Positions 8,510 to 18,017 of a DNA stretch of 64,000 bases are shown here, in pieces. Made by a program: the position numbers and the translations under genes. This DNA is from Microseira sp041929235 (GTDB taxonomy: Bacteria; Cyanobacteriota; Cyanobacteriia; Cyanobacteriales; Aerosakkonemataceae): contig NZ_JBHFNP010000036.1 of the NCBI RefSeq assembly GCF_041929235.1, positions 1-64,000 on the forward strand. The letters run 5' to 3'. Under the pieces are notes generated by a model, which saw only the letters and a list, made by a program, of their open reading frames with translations, did no database searches and was not told where the DNA came from. The first letter of the stretch is position 1, and each line of letters starts with the position of its first letter.

Positions 8510-9731
8510 GAAGATAAAATATTCAGCTTTGGGCAGTTTATCTCCAGCATCCCAAAGGGATTCAATCAGTAAAGATCAACCGAAAAATAACAGCAAGCCG
8601 CCTAAAATTGGCTTGGGAAATAAGGATAAAGTAGCAGCGCAGAAAAATAATGCGCTCGCAAATACACCGGCTGAAACTAAACCCAAGAGGCGATTTCTAG
8701 CACCCAAGCGATACACTAACAATGAATCGCTCAATGTATGGTAACCAACCAGACCGCCACCCACTCCCACTGCTAAATTGGCAATGCCAGCCGCTTTTAA
8801 TTCTTGATTAAAGTCAATATCGCATTCAGCAAAATCGCAATGGGACTGATAGCGGCAATCGTTAATATATCGCCAATTTGAGTTGAAATGACTGACCAAT
8901 CCACCTGGATTAATTTTACGGGATTGAAAGGTTGCCAAAGACTTCCAGAGGTAAAAGTTTCTAGCAGCCAACCTTTAGCGATCGCATCTTCAAAAGAAGT
9001 ATGGCTTGTCCATAAAAATAGATAAAACAATCCAATTGCCGCCACAATTGCAGTTGGCACGATCGACCAATGGTTGTAACGGCGTGAAATTAACACCAGC
9101 ACGGCGGCAAATATCAATCCGGGTAACCACCGCAGCAATATGTCAGTTTGAAACATCACCGCAAGGTTGGAAAAATTCAGCTTTACATCGGTCATAATTT
9201 CGAGAGAACCGCGAAATAATAACCAACCCGTTCCTGCTAAAAATCCCGCGATCGCTGGGTAGGGAATAAACCGAATCAATTCCCCCACTTTGAATTGTCC
9301 CAACGCTAGGAGAAATGCTCCCGTTAACCAAGCAGTAAGGGCAAATGTGGCAAGTATCGTCACAAAAATTGTTTCTGCATCGGCGCTATCGGACAAACTG
9401 CTGTTAATTGCTGCTGCACTTCCCGCTAAAACTGCTATTGGTAGCGTGTCTATATCCGCCGTAATTGTGGGGAAGGAACTAATCAAAGAAATTACAACGC
9501 GAACTGCCATCGCGCTCGACAAAACAATGCCAATTCCCTGAGCGACTTGTCAAATCTCCTGAAAACAGCCGCCAAAAAAGTATCAAATAATACCCCAATG
9601 ATGCCGAGCGGGAGTCCGGCTACCAGACTGATCGGCAATGTTTTAGCATCAAACTCTTGAAAGAAATTGGCAACCGGAAACGAAAGGTTGGCGATCGCGT
9701 TGTTAAAATTGCTATCCTCACTTTTTGTCAT
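7508..9731 (-). pseudogene. SulP-STAS-cNMP transporter, multiply disrupted paralogue
   Basis: Reading on the minus strand from the ATG at 9731 (MTKSEDSNFNN) gives the whole SulP architecture of the 2562-4781 gene, but broken. A frameshift lies near 9530 (between TFLAAVF and QVAQGIGIVLSSAMAV). A second lies near 8820 (between PIAILLNA and DIDFNQELKAAG). An in-frame TGA sits near 8577 (after GGLLLFFG). The similarity to the intact copy is strong throughout, so the damage looks recent. The C-terminal part remains open and is listed separately. Confidence 0.85.
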
Positions 9732-9877
9732 AAAATTCCTGAGTTGTGAACCTAGCCAGTAGGATGGAATTACACTTACTTAATTGGTTTGTCGCCAAGG
9801 CTCTAAATGTAGGGTGCGTTAGCCGAAAGTACGGCGGCTCAACCACCACATATGGTGTTGCAATGGGTTTGTAGTCA
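9732..9877. other. Intergenic before the 63-bp array; contains a palindromic GTAGGGTGCGTTAG end
   Basis: Holds GTAGGGTGCGTTAG (about 9811), whose complement CTAACGCACCCTAC recurs in every unit of the adjacent array and at 53.9-54.3 kb. A minus-strand frame over 9718-9915 has no family features and is spurious. Confidence 0.5.
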
Positions 9878-10192
9878 GCGACATTCCCCAGAGGTTGTGG
9901 TGTGTTAGGTTTCACTAACGCACCCTACACAAAATATTAAGCGACATTCCCCAGAGGTTGTGGTGTGTTAGGTTTCACTAACGCACCCTACACAAAATAG
10001 TCAGCGACATTCCCCAGAGGTTGTGGTGTGTTAGGTTTCACTAACGCACCCTACACAAAATAGTCAGCGACATTCCCCAGAGGTTGTGGTGCGTTACGTT
10101 TCACTAACGCACCCTACACAAAATAGTCAGCGACATTCCCCAGAGGTTGTGGTGCGTTACGTTTCACTAACGCACCCTACACAAAATAGCCT
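9878..10192. repeat. Tandem array, five units of 63 bp
   Basis: GCGACATTCC starts at 9878, 9941, 10004, 10067 and 10130, exactly 63 bp apart. Each unit contains CAGAGGTTGTGGTG, TTTCACTAACGCACCCTAC and ACAAAAT. The last two units share GCGTTACG in place of TGTTAGG, so the array has begun to diverge. There are no spacers, so it is not a CRISPR. Confidence 0.95.
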
Positions 10193-10231
10193 TGACCATG
10201 AGCAATTAGCAATTAGCAATTAACCAATAGC

Positions 10232-11200
10232 TCACGTTTGTACTAATGGTATCTCTTCCTTGACAGCAGAATCTCCTGATAGTGCCAAGTAGATGCCCAA
10301 CAAAATTACGGCAAAACCTAGCAAGTTTAAAAATGTTAATCCTTCGGAGAAAAATACCCAAGCACCGATTGCTGCTAACACTGGATCGAGCATGAGAAAG
10401 AGGGCGACAAATCCCGATGACAAGCGATTGAGACTATAAACTAAAAGTCCTTGACCTACTACTTGGCAAATGATGGCGAGAGAAATAACTGCCACCCACC
10501 CTTGCCAAGTATAGGGGAAAATTCGCTCTCCAGCGCTCAGGACAAAGGGTAAGGTTAATAGAGTCGCACTCGCAGAACACCCCAACATAATTGCGATCGC
10601 ATTTAACCGGGTTTGCAGTTGCTCTAAAAGCAGCAAATAAATCCCAAAGCACAGCGCCGCCAGTAAAGCCATAATATCACCAATGAGTTTGTCGGGACTC
10701 AGTTGCAGGTCATTGATTCCCAGAGCGATCGATCCGCCAATGGCAACGATCATACCGATGACAAATTTGCGATCAAATCGCTTACCCCAAAACAACCATC
10801 CTCCCAAGGTCGTAAACAGCGGCGTAAAGTTTACCAGCACCGTTGCATTAGCAACGCTGGTTTGAGTTAAAGACCATGCCCAAAGCATCAAGTCAGCTGC
10901 TAAAAAAATTCCCACCCCCAACAACTGCAACAGCACCCAACCTGTATAGATTGAATTAGGTTGGGGTTGTTGTTCCATTTCTTGAGTGCGCGTCCCACTC
11001 AATTTATGCCACAGCAGCATCACAATTGTGCTAATCCAAAAGCGATTAAACGCGGTAGAATAGGGACTGATTTCTTGTTCGCTCCATTTGATAAAAATGG
11101 CTGCCAAAGAGATGGAAACTAAGGCAACAATTAGACAAACCAGCGCCACTCCTGTTTCGTTTTTGTCTAAGTTTGGTCGGGATTCGAGTTGATGATTCAT
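10232..11200 (-). CDS. DMT-superfamily (EamA) transporter
   Basis: 322 residues, almost wholly hydrophobic, with the ten-helix, two-EamA-repeat layout. The first half contains SLAAIFIKWSEQEISPYSTAF (about 32-52). The second half contains LLLLEQLQTRLNAIAIMLGC and ALFLMLDPVLAAIGAWVFF, both typical of drug/metabolite exporters. The likely role is export of a small metabolite or amino acid across the plasma membrane; the substrate is unknown. A short C-terminal remnant of a similar gene lies at 17.68 kb, so the family was locally duplicated. It is preceded on the same strand by a broken ureohydrolase gene, 44 bp away. Confidence 0.88.
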   Translation of the reverse strand: MNHQLESRPNLDKNETGVALVCLIVALVSISLAAIFIKWSEQEISPYSTAFNRFWISTIVMLLWHKLSGTRTQEMEQQPQPNSIYTGWVLLQLLGVGIFLAADLMLWAWSLTQTSVANATVLVNFTPLFTTLGGWLFWGKRFDRKFVIGMIVAIGGSIALGINDLQLSPDKLIGDIMALLAALCFGIYLLLLEQLQTRLNAIAIMLGCSASATLLTLPFVLSAGERIFPYTWQGWVAVISLAIICQVVGQGLLVYSLNRLSSGFVALFLMLDPVLAAIGAWVFFSEGLTFLNLLGFAVILLGIYLALSGDSAVKEEIPLVQT

Positions 11201-11244
11201 TCTAGTTTAAATTTTGGATTGGTAGATTGGTAGATTGACCTTTT

Positions 11245-11797
11245 TTAATAAGCTGAAAGTTTATTAGCAGCACTTTCTAAAATCCCAAAAGCACTTTGTG
11301 CCATCGGATTTCCTCGTCCATCCAACACGGGATTAATTTCGCAGATTTCAAACCAGCAAACTTTCCCTTGTTGGATTAAGCGAGAGATTAATTGACCAGC
11401 TTCTGTATCCGTCAATCCCCCCGCTACAGGGGTTCCCGTGCCTTCAGACACGATTTCCGGGTCCATGCTATTAACGTCAAAGGAAATGTAGATGCGATTG
11501 CAATCCTCTAACCTTTCCCTTACCTCTCGCACCACTTGAGGTACGCCTTTTTCCCGCACTTCTGCGGTGGTAAAGTTCTTGACGTTATGCTTTGCGATTA
11601 AATGGTCTTCTTGCAGTTCGGTATCTCGAACGGCGATGTAGACCAAATCATTATAACTTAGTTTCGGTGCAATTTCCCTAAGTTTTTTATCTTGTTCTAA
11701 TATTCAATAGTTTTGGGATTGGGTGAGTTGATTTTGCACGTGCTTAACTAGGCGCAAACCCTCAATAATCGCTCGATAACCAACGTCTTTTTCACGA
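11245..11797 (-). pseudogene. Arginase/agmatinase-family ureohydrolase, 5'-truncated with an internal stop
   Basis: The 3' part is open (11245-11646) and carries ureohydrolase motifs: YISFDVNSMDPE, GTGTPVAGGLT and FEICEINPVLDGRGN. Upstream in the same frame, LREKDVGYRAIIEGLRLVKH continues back to the stop codon of the next gene, interrupted by a TGA just before ILEQDKKLREIAP. The N-terminal half with the first metal-binding His and the DAHxD loop is missing. The usual second metal motif DVD reads DVN here. Most likely a dead fragment joined to the 3' end of the giant kinase gene. Confidence 0.75.
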
Positions 11798-11803
11798 AGC
11801 TAT

Positions 11804-14800
11804 CTACTTCTGTTTCAATACCACCAAAGTAATATCATCAAAAACTTTTTGCTCCCCAATATGCCGCCGCACATCTTCTATTACCGCTTGTCGGATTTCT
11901 TGTGGCGATCGCGCACAATTTAGTTTGACGATTTCACATAACCGTTCCACTCCATATAGCTGGCAATTAATATTTTCCGCTTCCGTAATTCCATCGGTGT
12001 ATAACACCACTACATCACCCGGATTAAGTTGCACTTGTTCGGAAGCAATGAAATCAGCAATCTCCTCATCCAAGCCAATGGGAAAGCCGAGATTTATTGT
12101 ATCAATCCGCTCAACTTGACCCCCAGCACGCACCACAATTATCTCTTCATGTTGCCCGCTGATTTTCAAAATGCCGTCGGCATAATCCAAAAGAGCCAGC
12201 GTCAGGTTTTTATCGGGGTTGATGCGCTGGATGTTGTGATAAATCGTGCGGTTGAGAATATCCAAAAATTGCACTGGATCGGTTTGGTTACTTTCCTGTA
12301 AAGTGCGAACGGCGGTTTGTGTCATCAGCATCAACACGCCACTTTCTAAACCATGTCCGGTGACATCGCCGATGCTAATTTTGACATTTCCATCTTGTTG
12401 CAGTACGTCGTAGTAGTCGCCGCCCACTTCATCGGCAGGTTGCATAAAACCAGCGATTTCTAATCCCTCAATTGACTCTAATTCCGACTGCTTGGGTAGA
12501 ATCATCTGTTGCAGTTTGCGCGTTACCTCTAACTCGGCACTCAGGCGGAGATTTTCTTCTTTGAGGCGTGAGTTGAGTGCCATAATTTCTTGGTTAGCTG
12601 CGGCGAGTTGGGCAGTACGTTCTTTAACTTGCTCTTCTAGGGTACGATTGTATTCGGCGATTAATTTTTCGGCTTGTTTGCGTTGCGTGATGTCTTGAAA
12701 GGCAGCGATCGCATAAACAATTTTCCCCGTTTTATCGAAAATTGGCGTGGTGGAAATTTCCAATGCGATAGTTTGATTGGGATGGTGGAGTTCCAGATCG
12801 TCAGCTTTTGCAGGTTCGCCAGAAAGCGATCGCGCGATTGGCAGTTGGTCGGTGGGATACAACTGATTAGTTCCGGCACGATAAACTTGATATGTCTCTG
12901 ACAATTGCTCGGTTTTGGCTTCCGGTATAACTTTTATACCCAGCAACTCCTGTGCTACCTGATTGGTGTAGTAGAGTTGTCCATTTGGTTGGTGAACAGA
13001 TACACCCACAGGCATTGCTTCCAGGTACTGAGTCAACCGTCTTTCGCTGGCGGTGACTTCTTCATAAAGTTTGGCATTAGCAATCGAGATGGCGGCTTGA
13101 CTAGATAAGATGTTTAAAACTGCCAACCTATCGGTTGTAAATGCCTTGGTAGTTAAATGATTTTCTAAATACAGAATGCCTACGAGTTTACCCTGATTGA
13201 CAATGGGGGTACAGAGGAGTGATTTTGGTTGATTAGCAATGATGTAGGGGTCAGCAGAAAAGCTATTTTGGGCATCAGGATTGTCGAGTACCAGAGTTTC
13301 GCGGGTGCGATAGACGTAGTTAATTAAACTAACAGGAATTTCCTGGCTTTCTTCGACAGGCATCGATTGAAGTACAGTGATTTCCCCACCAGCAACACCA
13401 GTTGCTTCAATCACCAAATTAGCGGTCTGGGATAAAATCAAAGCGCATTTAGAAGCTCCAGCATTTTCTAGCACAACTCGCATCAAAGTGGAGAGCAATT
13501 TATCCAGATGAATTTCACTAGAGAGAGCTTGAGAGGCTTTGAGTACCGTTGCCAAGTCTAGAACATCTGAACTGCCCGAACTTGAACTGCTGGAAGAGAG
13601 GGTTGTCGCGAGCTTTTGGAAAATTGTTTCCCCTAGTTTTGGCGTTTTTGCCTGAACGAGAATGGGAGCAAGTAATTGAGGATAACGTTTTTCTAAATCT
13701 GCAAGTTTTGCCTTAGCTCCCCAACGAGCATAGCAGTAGTAGGCATTAGTTAGGTAAGTTTGGGCAATGGTTTGTTTGCCCCAACCTAGATAGAATTTGG
13801 CAGCGAGTTCGTTGGCTAGGGCTTCTTCGTTGACGTACTTGTTTTCTTGGGCTAATGCTATAGCGCGATCGTAGTAGTCCATTGCCTCTACATTTTGCCC
13901 CATAACTCGGTGACGCTCTGCTTCTACTAAATTAAATTTATGTGAATGATTCATCGGAGCATGATGCGCCCATTTCTGCATCTTTTCCTGGATGTCTGCT
14001 ACTTGTTTGAGCAGTTTCTCTTGCTCAAATTCATCCACATTGGCATACACTGCCAGTGCTGTCAGAGACTCGTAGAAATAGAATACAGGCACGTTTATAA
14101 ACCCTATACCTCCCGCCAAATACTGCTTGCCTATAGCCGCATTTTCGACGGCTTGAGAAAAATCTTCAAATAAATAACAAAGAATTAGTTTATGTAAATA
14201 TATATAGTGCAGTCCTAGAATGACATTGGCTTCAATCAGGAGCGGTACAAATTTTTCTTCATTATAAATTTCACCTAACAAACAGCAGGGATTTTCAGCC
14301 TGTCCTAGCAAATTAAGCACTACTTGCAAAAAGATTTGAGTAAAGTTTAGTGTTGTTTCTTGCTTGAGGTTATCCAACACTTGACTGTATGCCCTTATTT
14401 CTTGTTCTAGTTCAGTCAGTTCCTGTCCCATTAAATAGGAATATTGACACTTATCTTTAACGCAATAACCAACGAATTCTAAATCACCTGTTTCTAATCC
14501 ACTTTGATAGCCTTCTAAAAGAAGTGGCAAGGTTTCCCTGATATGATACTTTCCATGTATAATGAAAGCTGCAACGACGAAATATACTTTACTTTTAAGT
14601 TTTTTGTCATTAAATTTGGCAATCAAACTCAAAGCCAGTTTTCCAAATTGATAAGCAGATTCAACATCTTCAAGGACTCCATTTAATATAATGCCGTAAT
14701 CAGCATAAAAAAAGGCAGACAAAGGTGCATTACCATATTGAAGAGATAAATTAACTTGGGAACATATAATTAGTGGAAACAGGGTAGGATCTGCAATAAA

Positions 14801-17623
14801 AGTACCAGGAACTATACTCGCTACAATCCTCATTGCTGCTAGCTTTTCCGCAGATGTCATGGTCGGTAGGTTAATTAAATCCTGGATATTTTTTCCAGCA
14901 CATAGTGCAGCGGTTTCCTCCAATCCTCTTTGAATATCTAACTGGGTCGGCTCCTCTGGAAAGCTCACTCCTAGCTGCCTCAGTACTTGTAACCCCATAT
15001 TGACAGCCTCTAGTGGTTTGTTCTGACCTGCATAAGCTTGGATTTTCACTTCATAGACTTTCAGTTTGTCCACAATAGTATTGGCTTCTTTCAGAATAAC
15101 TTCTGCCCATTGCTCCATCCGCTCAAAATCGCTGTTAAGGTACGCTGTCTCCACTCCTGACTCATAGAGTGCCAGGGTTAAATCATACTGAGTTTGCCAA
15201 CTATTAAAAGCTAGGAGTTCCATCCCCACAGTTAAATACTTTTGAGCTGCTGCATAAGCTGTAGAACCCTTAGCTTTACGTCCGGCAATTAAATTTAATT
15301 GAGCTAATTCATCTTTTTCAGTTTGATAGTCAATTAAATCCACCCCAATATTCAACTGGTTGACAATATCAAAAATCTTTTCTTCTCGTTCCTCTTCGGT
15401 CGTATTACGCAACAGCAGTCGCCCAATTTTCAAGTGGCTTGCCTGTTTTTGGTTTTCGGGAATCAGAAAATAAGCCGCTTGTTGGACGCGATCGTGCAAA
15501 AACCTGTAGGGGACGGAAAACTCCGATGTTTGTTTAACTTCAACTGCTTGAGAATCCTGAAAGAATTTGTAAAATTCACTAATAGGAATAATCAGCCCTT
15601 CTTGCAATGCTCTCCACAGGTCAGCCGCCGTCTCGGAAAGGGATTTCTCATGGACAATCGAGAGAGTGGCTAAGTCAAATTGGTTGCCAATGCAAGCGGC
15701 TAACTTCAACACTTCCTGAGTATTTTGAGGCAGCTTTTGCAATTGAGTTGCCATAAACTCGACCACATCATCGCTGACAGCTAGTGCCCTGACTTTGGCA
15801 ATGTCGCACTGCCACCCCCCCGTTGCCCCCCCTTGGTAAGGGGGGGTTGGGGGGGTAAAATCAAAGAAGATTAACCCTGACTCATAGAGAGATTTGAGGA
15901 ATTGATTGCTAAAGAAAGGATTGCTTTTAGTTTTGGTTAAAACCTGCTTCGTTAAAGGAACTGCCTGCTTTGGCGGACAGGAAAGAGTATCGGCAATCAG
16001 GCGGTTTAGGGAAGATTGGTCTAGGGGTGCTAAAGTAATTTGATTGACTGTCGCCTCAGTTTTCCGAATCTCATCTAACGTCAGCACCAACGGGTGTGCT
16101 GGAAATACTTCATTATCTCGATAAGCTCCTAACAATAAAAGATGGCTAGTATCCCCTTTGCTCATCAACAACTGCATCAACTTCAGAGAAGCAGAATCTG
16201 CCCACTGCAAGTCATCTAAGAAAATGACTAGGGGATGCTCTTGGGTCGCGAACACTCGGATAAACTTCTCAAACAGCAAATTGAAGCGATTTTGGGCAGC
16301 AGTCCCCTCCAGTTCTGGCACTTCTGGCTGCTTACCAATCAATAGCTCTAATTCTGGGATGACATCAATAATTACCTGAGAGTTTTCACCCAAAGCTGCC
16401 AATATTTTGGCTTTCCACGCTGCTAAAGAGGCAGTACTTTCGGTGAGCAATTGCCGCATCAAATTCTGGAATGCTTGTACCCAAGCAGAGAAGGGAATAT
16501 CGCGCTTGAACTGGTCAAATTTCCCTTTAATGAAGTAACCGCGTTGCCGGACAATTGGTTTATGAACTTCATTAACTACAGCCGTTTTTCCAATCCCCGA
16601 AAAACCTGCTACTAACATCATCTCGGTGCTTCCAGAGCTAACTCTGTCAAAGGCAGCTAACAGGGTTGCCACTTCTGTTTCTCTGCCGTAAAGTTTTTCG
16701 GGAATCGTGAAGCGCTCGCAGATATCCCTTTGTGCCAATTCAAACAGAGCGATACTGCCTGTAGCTGAGTATTGTTCTAAACACCTTTGCAGGTCATGCT
16801 TGATGCCAAAAGCTGATTGATAGCGCTCCTCAGCCGTTTTCGCCATCAATTTCATCACCATATCATTTAATACCTGCGGGATGGCGGGATTGATTTCGAT
16901 TAGGGGAGTCGGGTGTCTGGCAATGTGACAGTGGACTAACTCGAGTGGGTCATCCGACTCGAAGGGAAGTTTTCCGGTGAGCAATTGGTAGAACGTTACC
17001 CCTAGAGAGTAAAAGTCGGTGCGGTAGTCGATACCCCGATTCATCCTTCCTGTCTGTTCCGGGGATATATACGCTAGCGTTCCTTCCAACATATTGGGGT
17101 TAGTAATCTCCTGGTTCTCTCTCGGTAATAGGGAGGAGATACTGAAGTCAATTAGTTTTACTTCTTTAGTTTGGGGGTTAATTAGAATATTCTGGGGCTT
17201 GATATCTTTGTGAATAACTCGGTTGTGATAGAGTCCTTCTAGAGTTTGAACAATTTGGATAGCAATATTGAGAAATTCGCTTAAGATACCAGGAGCGGTA
17301 AATGGGGAATTTTCCCCATCACCTAAAGAGGTGATGTAATCAGAAAGCGAAACGCCGCCACAGTCCTCCATCACCAGTACAAAACCATTGCGGTAGGTTT
17401 CTAAACTCAGATGCTTGATCGCTCCTGGCAAATCGAGATTTTTGCCAATCGTGTACTGATTGCGGAACTGCACCAGTTCATTGAAGGTGGGATACTCATT
17501 CAATAGCAGTTTGAGTACCACTCCTGTTTGGTCTGATTCACAAATTGCCCGATGAACCTGGGTTCTGGACCCTGAATACAACTGCTGGGTGACGCGATAG
17601 CCAGGAATTGTCATCATAGTCAT
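11804..17623 (-). CDS. Giant Ser/Thr kinase - AAA ATPase - GAF - PAS - PP2C (RsbU/SpoIIE) signalling protein
   Basis: 1939 residues. In order: a Hanks-type kinase (about 8-290; VIHKDIKPQNILINP, with DFS in place of DFG, then GTLAYISPEQTGRMN); an ATPase module (about 310-590; Walker A GFSGIGKT, Walker B VIFLDDLQWAD); a long helical repeat region (about 650-1300); a GAF domain (about 1330-1480); a PAS domain (about 1490-1605); a coiled coil; and a PP2C-type phosphatase (about 1690-1935; DEVGGDYYDV, GDVTGHGLESG, VVLYTDGITE, FDDITLVVL). The first five parts follow the cyanobacterial HstK-like plan, but with a phosphatase instead of a histidine kinase at the end. The protein could therefore both phosphorylate and dephosphorylate targets such as STAS proteins. 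An in-frame G/C-rich repeat is inserted near residue 592. Confidence 0.9.
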   Translation of the reverse strand: MTMMTIPGYRVTQQLYSGSRTQVHRAICESDQTGVVLKLLLNEYPTFNELVQFRNQYTIGKNLDLPGAIKHLSLETYRNGFVLVMEDCGGVSLSDYITSLGDGENSPFTAPGILSEFLNIAIQIVQTLEGLYHNRVIHKDIKPQNILINPQTKEVKLIDFSISSLLPRENQEITNPNMLEGTLAYISPEQTGRMNRGIDYRTDFYSLGVTFYQLLTGKLPFESDDPLELVHCHIARHPTPLIEINPAIPQVLNDMVMKLMAKTAEERYQSAFGIKHDLQRCLEQYSATGSIALFELAQRDICERFTIPEKLYGRETEVATLLAAFDRVSSGSTEMMLVAGFSGIGKTAVVNEVHKPIVRQRGYFIKGKFDQFKRDIPFSAWVQAFQNLMRQLLTESTASLAAWKAKILAALGENSQVIIDVIPELELLIGKQPEVPELEGTAAQNRFNLLFEKFIRVFATQEHPLVIFLDDLQWADSASLKLMQLLMSKGDTSHLLLLGAYRDNEVFPAHPLVLTLDEIRKTEATVNQITLAPLDQSSLNRLIADTLSCPPKQAVPLTKQVLTKTKSNPFFSNQFLKSLYESGLIFFDFTPPTPPYQGGATGGWQCDIAKVRALAVSDDVVEFMATQLQKLPQNTQEVLKLAACIGNQFDLATLSIVHEKSLSETAADLWRALQEGLIIPISEFYKFFQDSQAVEVKQTSEFSVPYRFLHDRVQQAAYFLIPENQKQASHLKIGRLLLRNTTEEEREEKIFDIVNQLNIGVDLIDYQTEKDELAQLNLIAGRKAKGSTAYAAAQKYLTVGMELLAFNSWQTQYDLTLALYESGVETAYLNSDFERMEQWAEVILKEANTIVDKLKVYEVKIQAYAGQNKPLEAVNMGLQVLRQLGVSFPEEPTQLDIQRGLEETAALCAGKNIQDLINLPTMTSAEKLAAMRIVASIVPGTFIADPTLFPLIICSQVNLSLQYGNAPLSAFFYADYGIILNGVLEDVESAYQFGKLALSLIAKFNDKKLKSKVYFVVAAFIIHGKYHIRETLPLLLEGYQSGLETGDLEFVGYCVKDKCQYSYLMGQELTELEQEIRAYSQVLDNLKQETTLNFTQIFLQVVLNLLGQAENPCCLLGEIYNEEKFVPLLIEANVILGLHYIYLHKLILCYLFEDFSQAVENAAIGKQYLAGGIGFINVPVFYFYESLTALAVYANVDEFEQEKLLKQVADIQEKMQKWAHHAPMNHSHKFNLVEAERHRVMGQNVEAMDYYDRAIALAQENKYVNEEALANELAAKFYLGWGKQTIAQTYLTNAYYCYARWGAKAKLADLEKRYPQLLAPILVQAKTPKLGETIFQKLATTLSSSSSSSGSSDVLDLATVLKASQALSSEIHLDKLLSTLMRVVLENAGASKCALILSQTANLVIEATGVAGGEITVLQSMPVEESQEIPVSLINYVYRTRETLVLDNPDAQNSFSADPYIIANQPKSLLCTPIVNQGKLVGILYLENHLTTKAFTTDRLAVLNILSSQAAISIANAKLYEEVTASERRLTQYLEAMPVGVSVHQPNGQLYYTNQVAQELLGIKVIPEAKTEQLSETYQVYRAGTNQLYPTDQLPIARSLSGEPAKADDLELHHPNQTIALEISTTPIFDKTGKIVYAIAAFQDITQRKQAEKLIAEYNRTLEEQVKERTAQLAAANQEIMALNSRLKEENLRLSAELEVTRKLQQMILPKQSELESIEGLEIAGFMQPADEVGGDYYDVLQQDGNVKISIGDVTGHGLESGVLMLMTQTAVRTLQESNQTDPVQFLDILNRTIYHNIQRINPDKNLTLALLDYADGILKISGQHEEIIVVRAGGQVERIDTINLGFPIGLDEEIADFIASEQVQLNPGDVVVLYTDGITEAENINCQLYGVERLCEIVKLNCARSPQEIRQAVIEDVRRHIGEQKVFDDITLVVLKQK
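15812..15856 (-). repeat. G/C-rich palindromic repeat inside the giant kinase gene
   Basis: A CCCCCC-GTTG-CCCCCC-TTGGTAAGGGGGG-TTGGGGGG repeat encodes TPPTPPYQGGATGG in frame between conserved helices of the ATPase region. The same repeat type splits the CHAT gene at 22.23 kb. Six- and seven-base C/G tracts make it slippage-prone. Confidence 0.85.
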
Positions 17624-17677
17624 AGTTTATTCAATGCTTTTAGCTAGTATCTTTTTGATTAGCAATTAGCCAATCGC

Positions 17678-17740
17678 TTACCATTGCACTAATGGTATCT
17701 GTTCCTTGACAGATAAATATGGCAAAGGCTTCCCTGGAAA
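17678..17740 (-). pseudogene. C-terminal remnant of a DMT transporter gene
   Basis: On the minus strand the sequence reads YLSVKEQIPLVQW then TAA, matching the end of the DMT gene at 10.2 kb (DSAVKEEIPLVQT). At DNA level ACTAATGGTATCTnTTCCTTGACAG is shared. Nothing recognisable lies upstream. Confidence 0.5.
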
Positions 17741-18017
17741 ATTTATGCTCGCATTATACATTGTTTCTGATTTTTTTAATAGATTTTTTGAGCTAAAGTT
17801 TTGTTAATTTTATCGACCGCTCCCAAAGCCGATGACAATTGCAATCATCAAGGTGGCGAAACTTAGCATATAACGAATTCAGGACTTAGGCAAAGAAACA
17901 AGGGGCGATACGAGAAATCGTCAACGAAGCAACCGGGTTTTTAGCAACGCCCGATCTACCATTAGCCATTAGCTATTAGCCAAGTTAGGTTAGTTACACT
18001 TTAAAGATCGATCCCGC
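17741..18017. other. Intergenic with a half copy of the AGGACTTAGGC element
   Basis: TCAGGACTTAGGCAAAGAAAC at about 17879 resembles the left end of the copy at 40952 (ACAGGACTTAGGCAAAAAAAC). A matching right end is not clear. Heptamer tracts (CCATTAGCTATTAGCC) follow at about 17960. No gene was seen. Confidence 0.5.

Noticed and set aside
9878..10192. Regular repeats resembling a CRISPR array
   Set aside because: The 63-bp units are contiguous with no unique spacers, and no cas genes are present.
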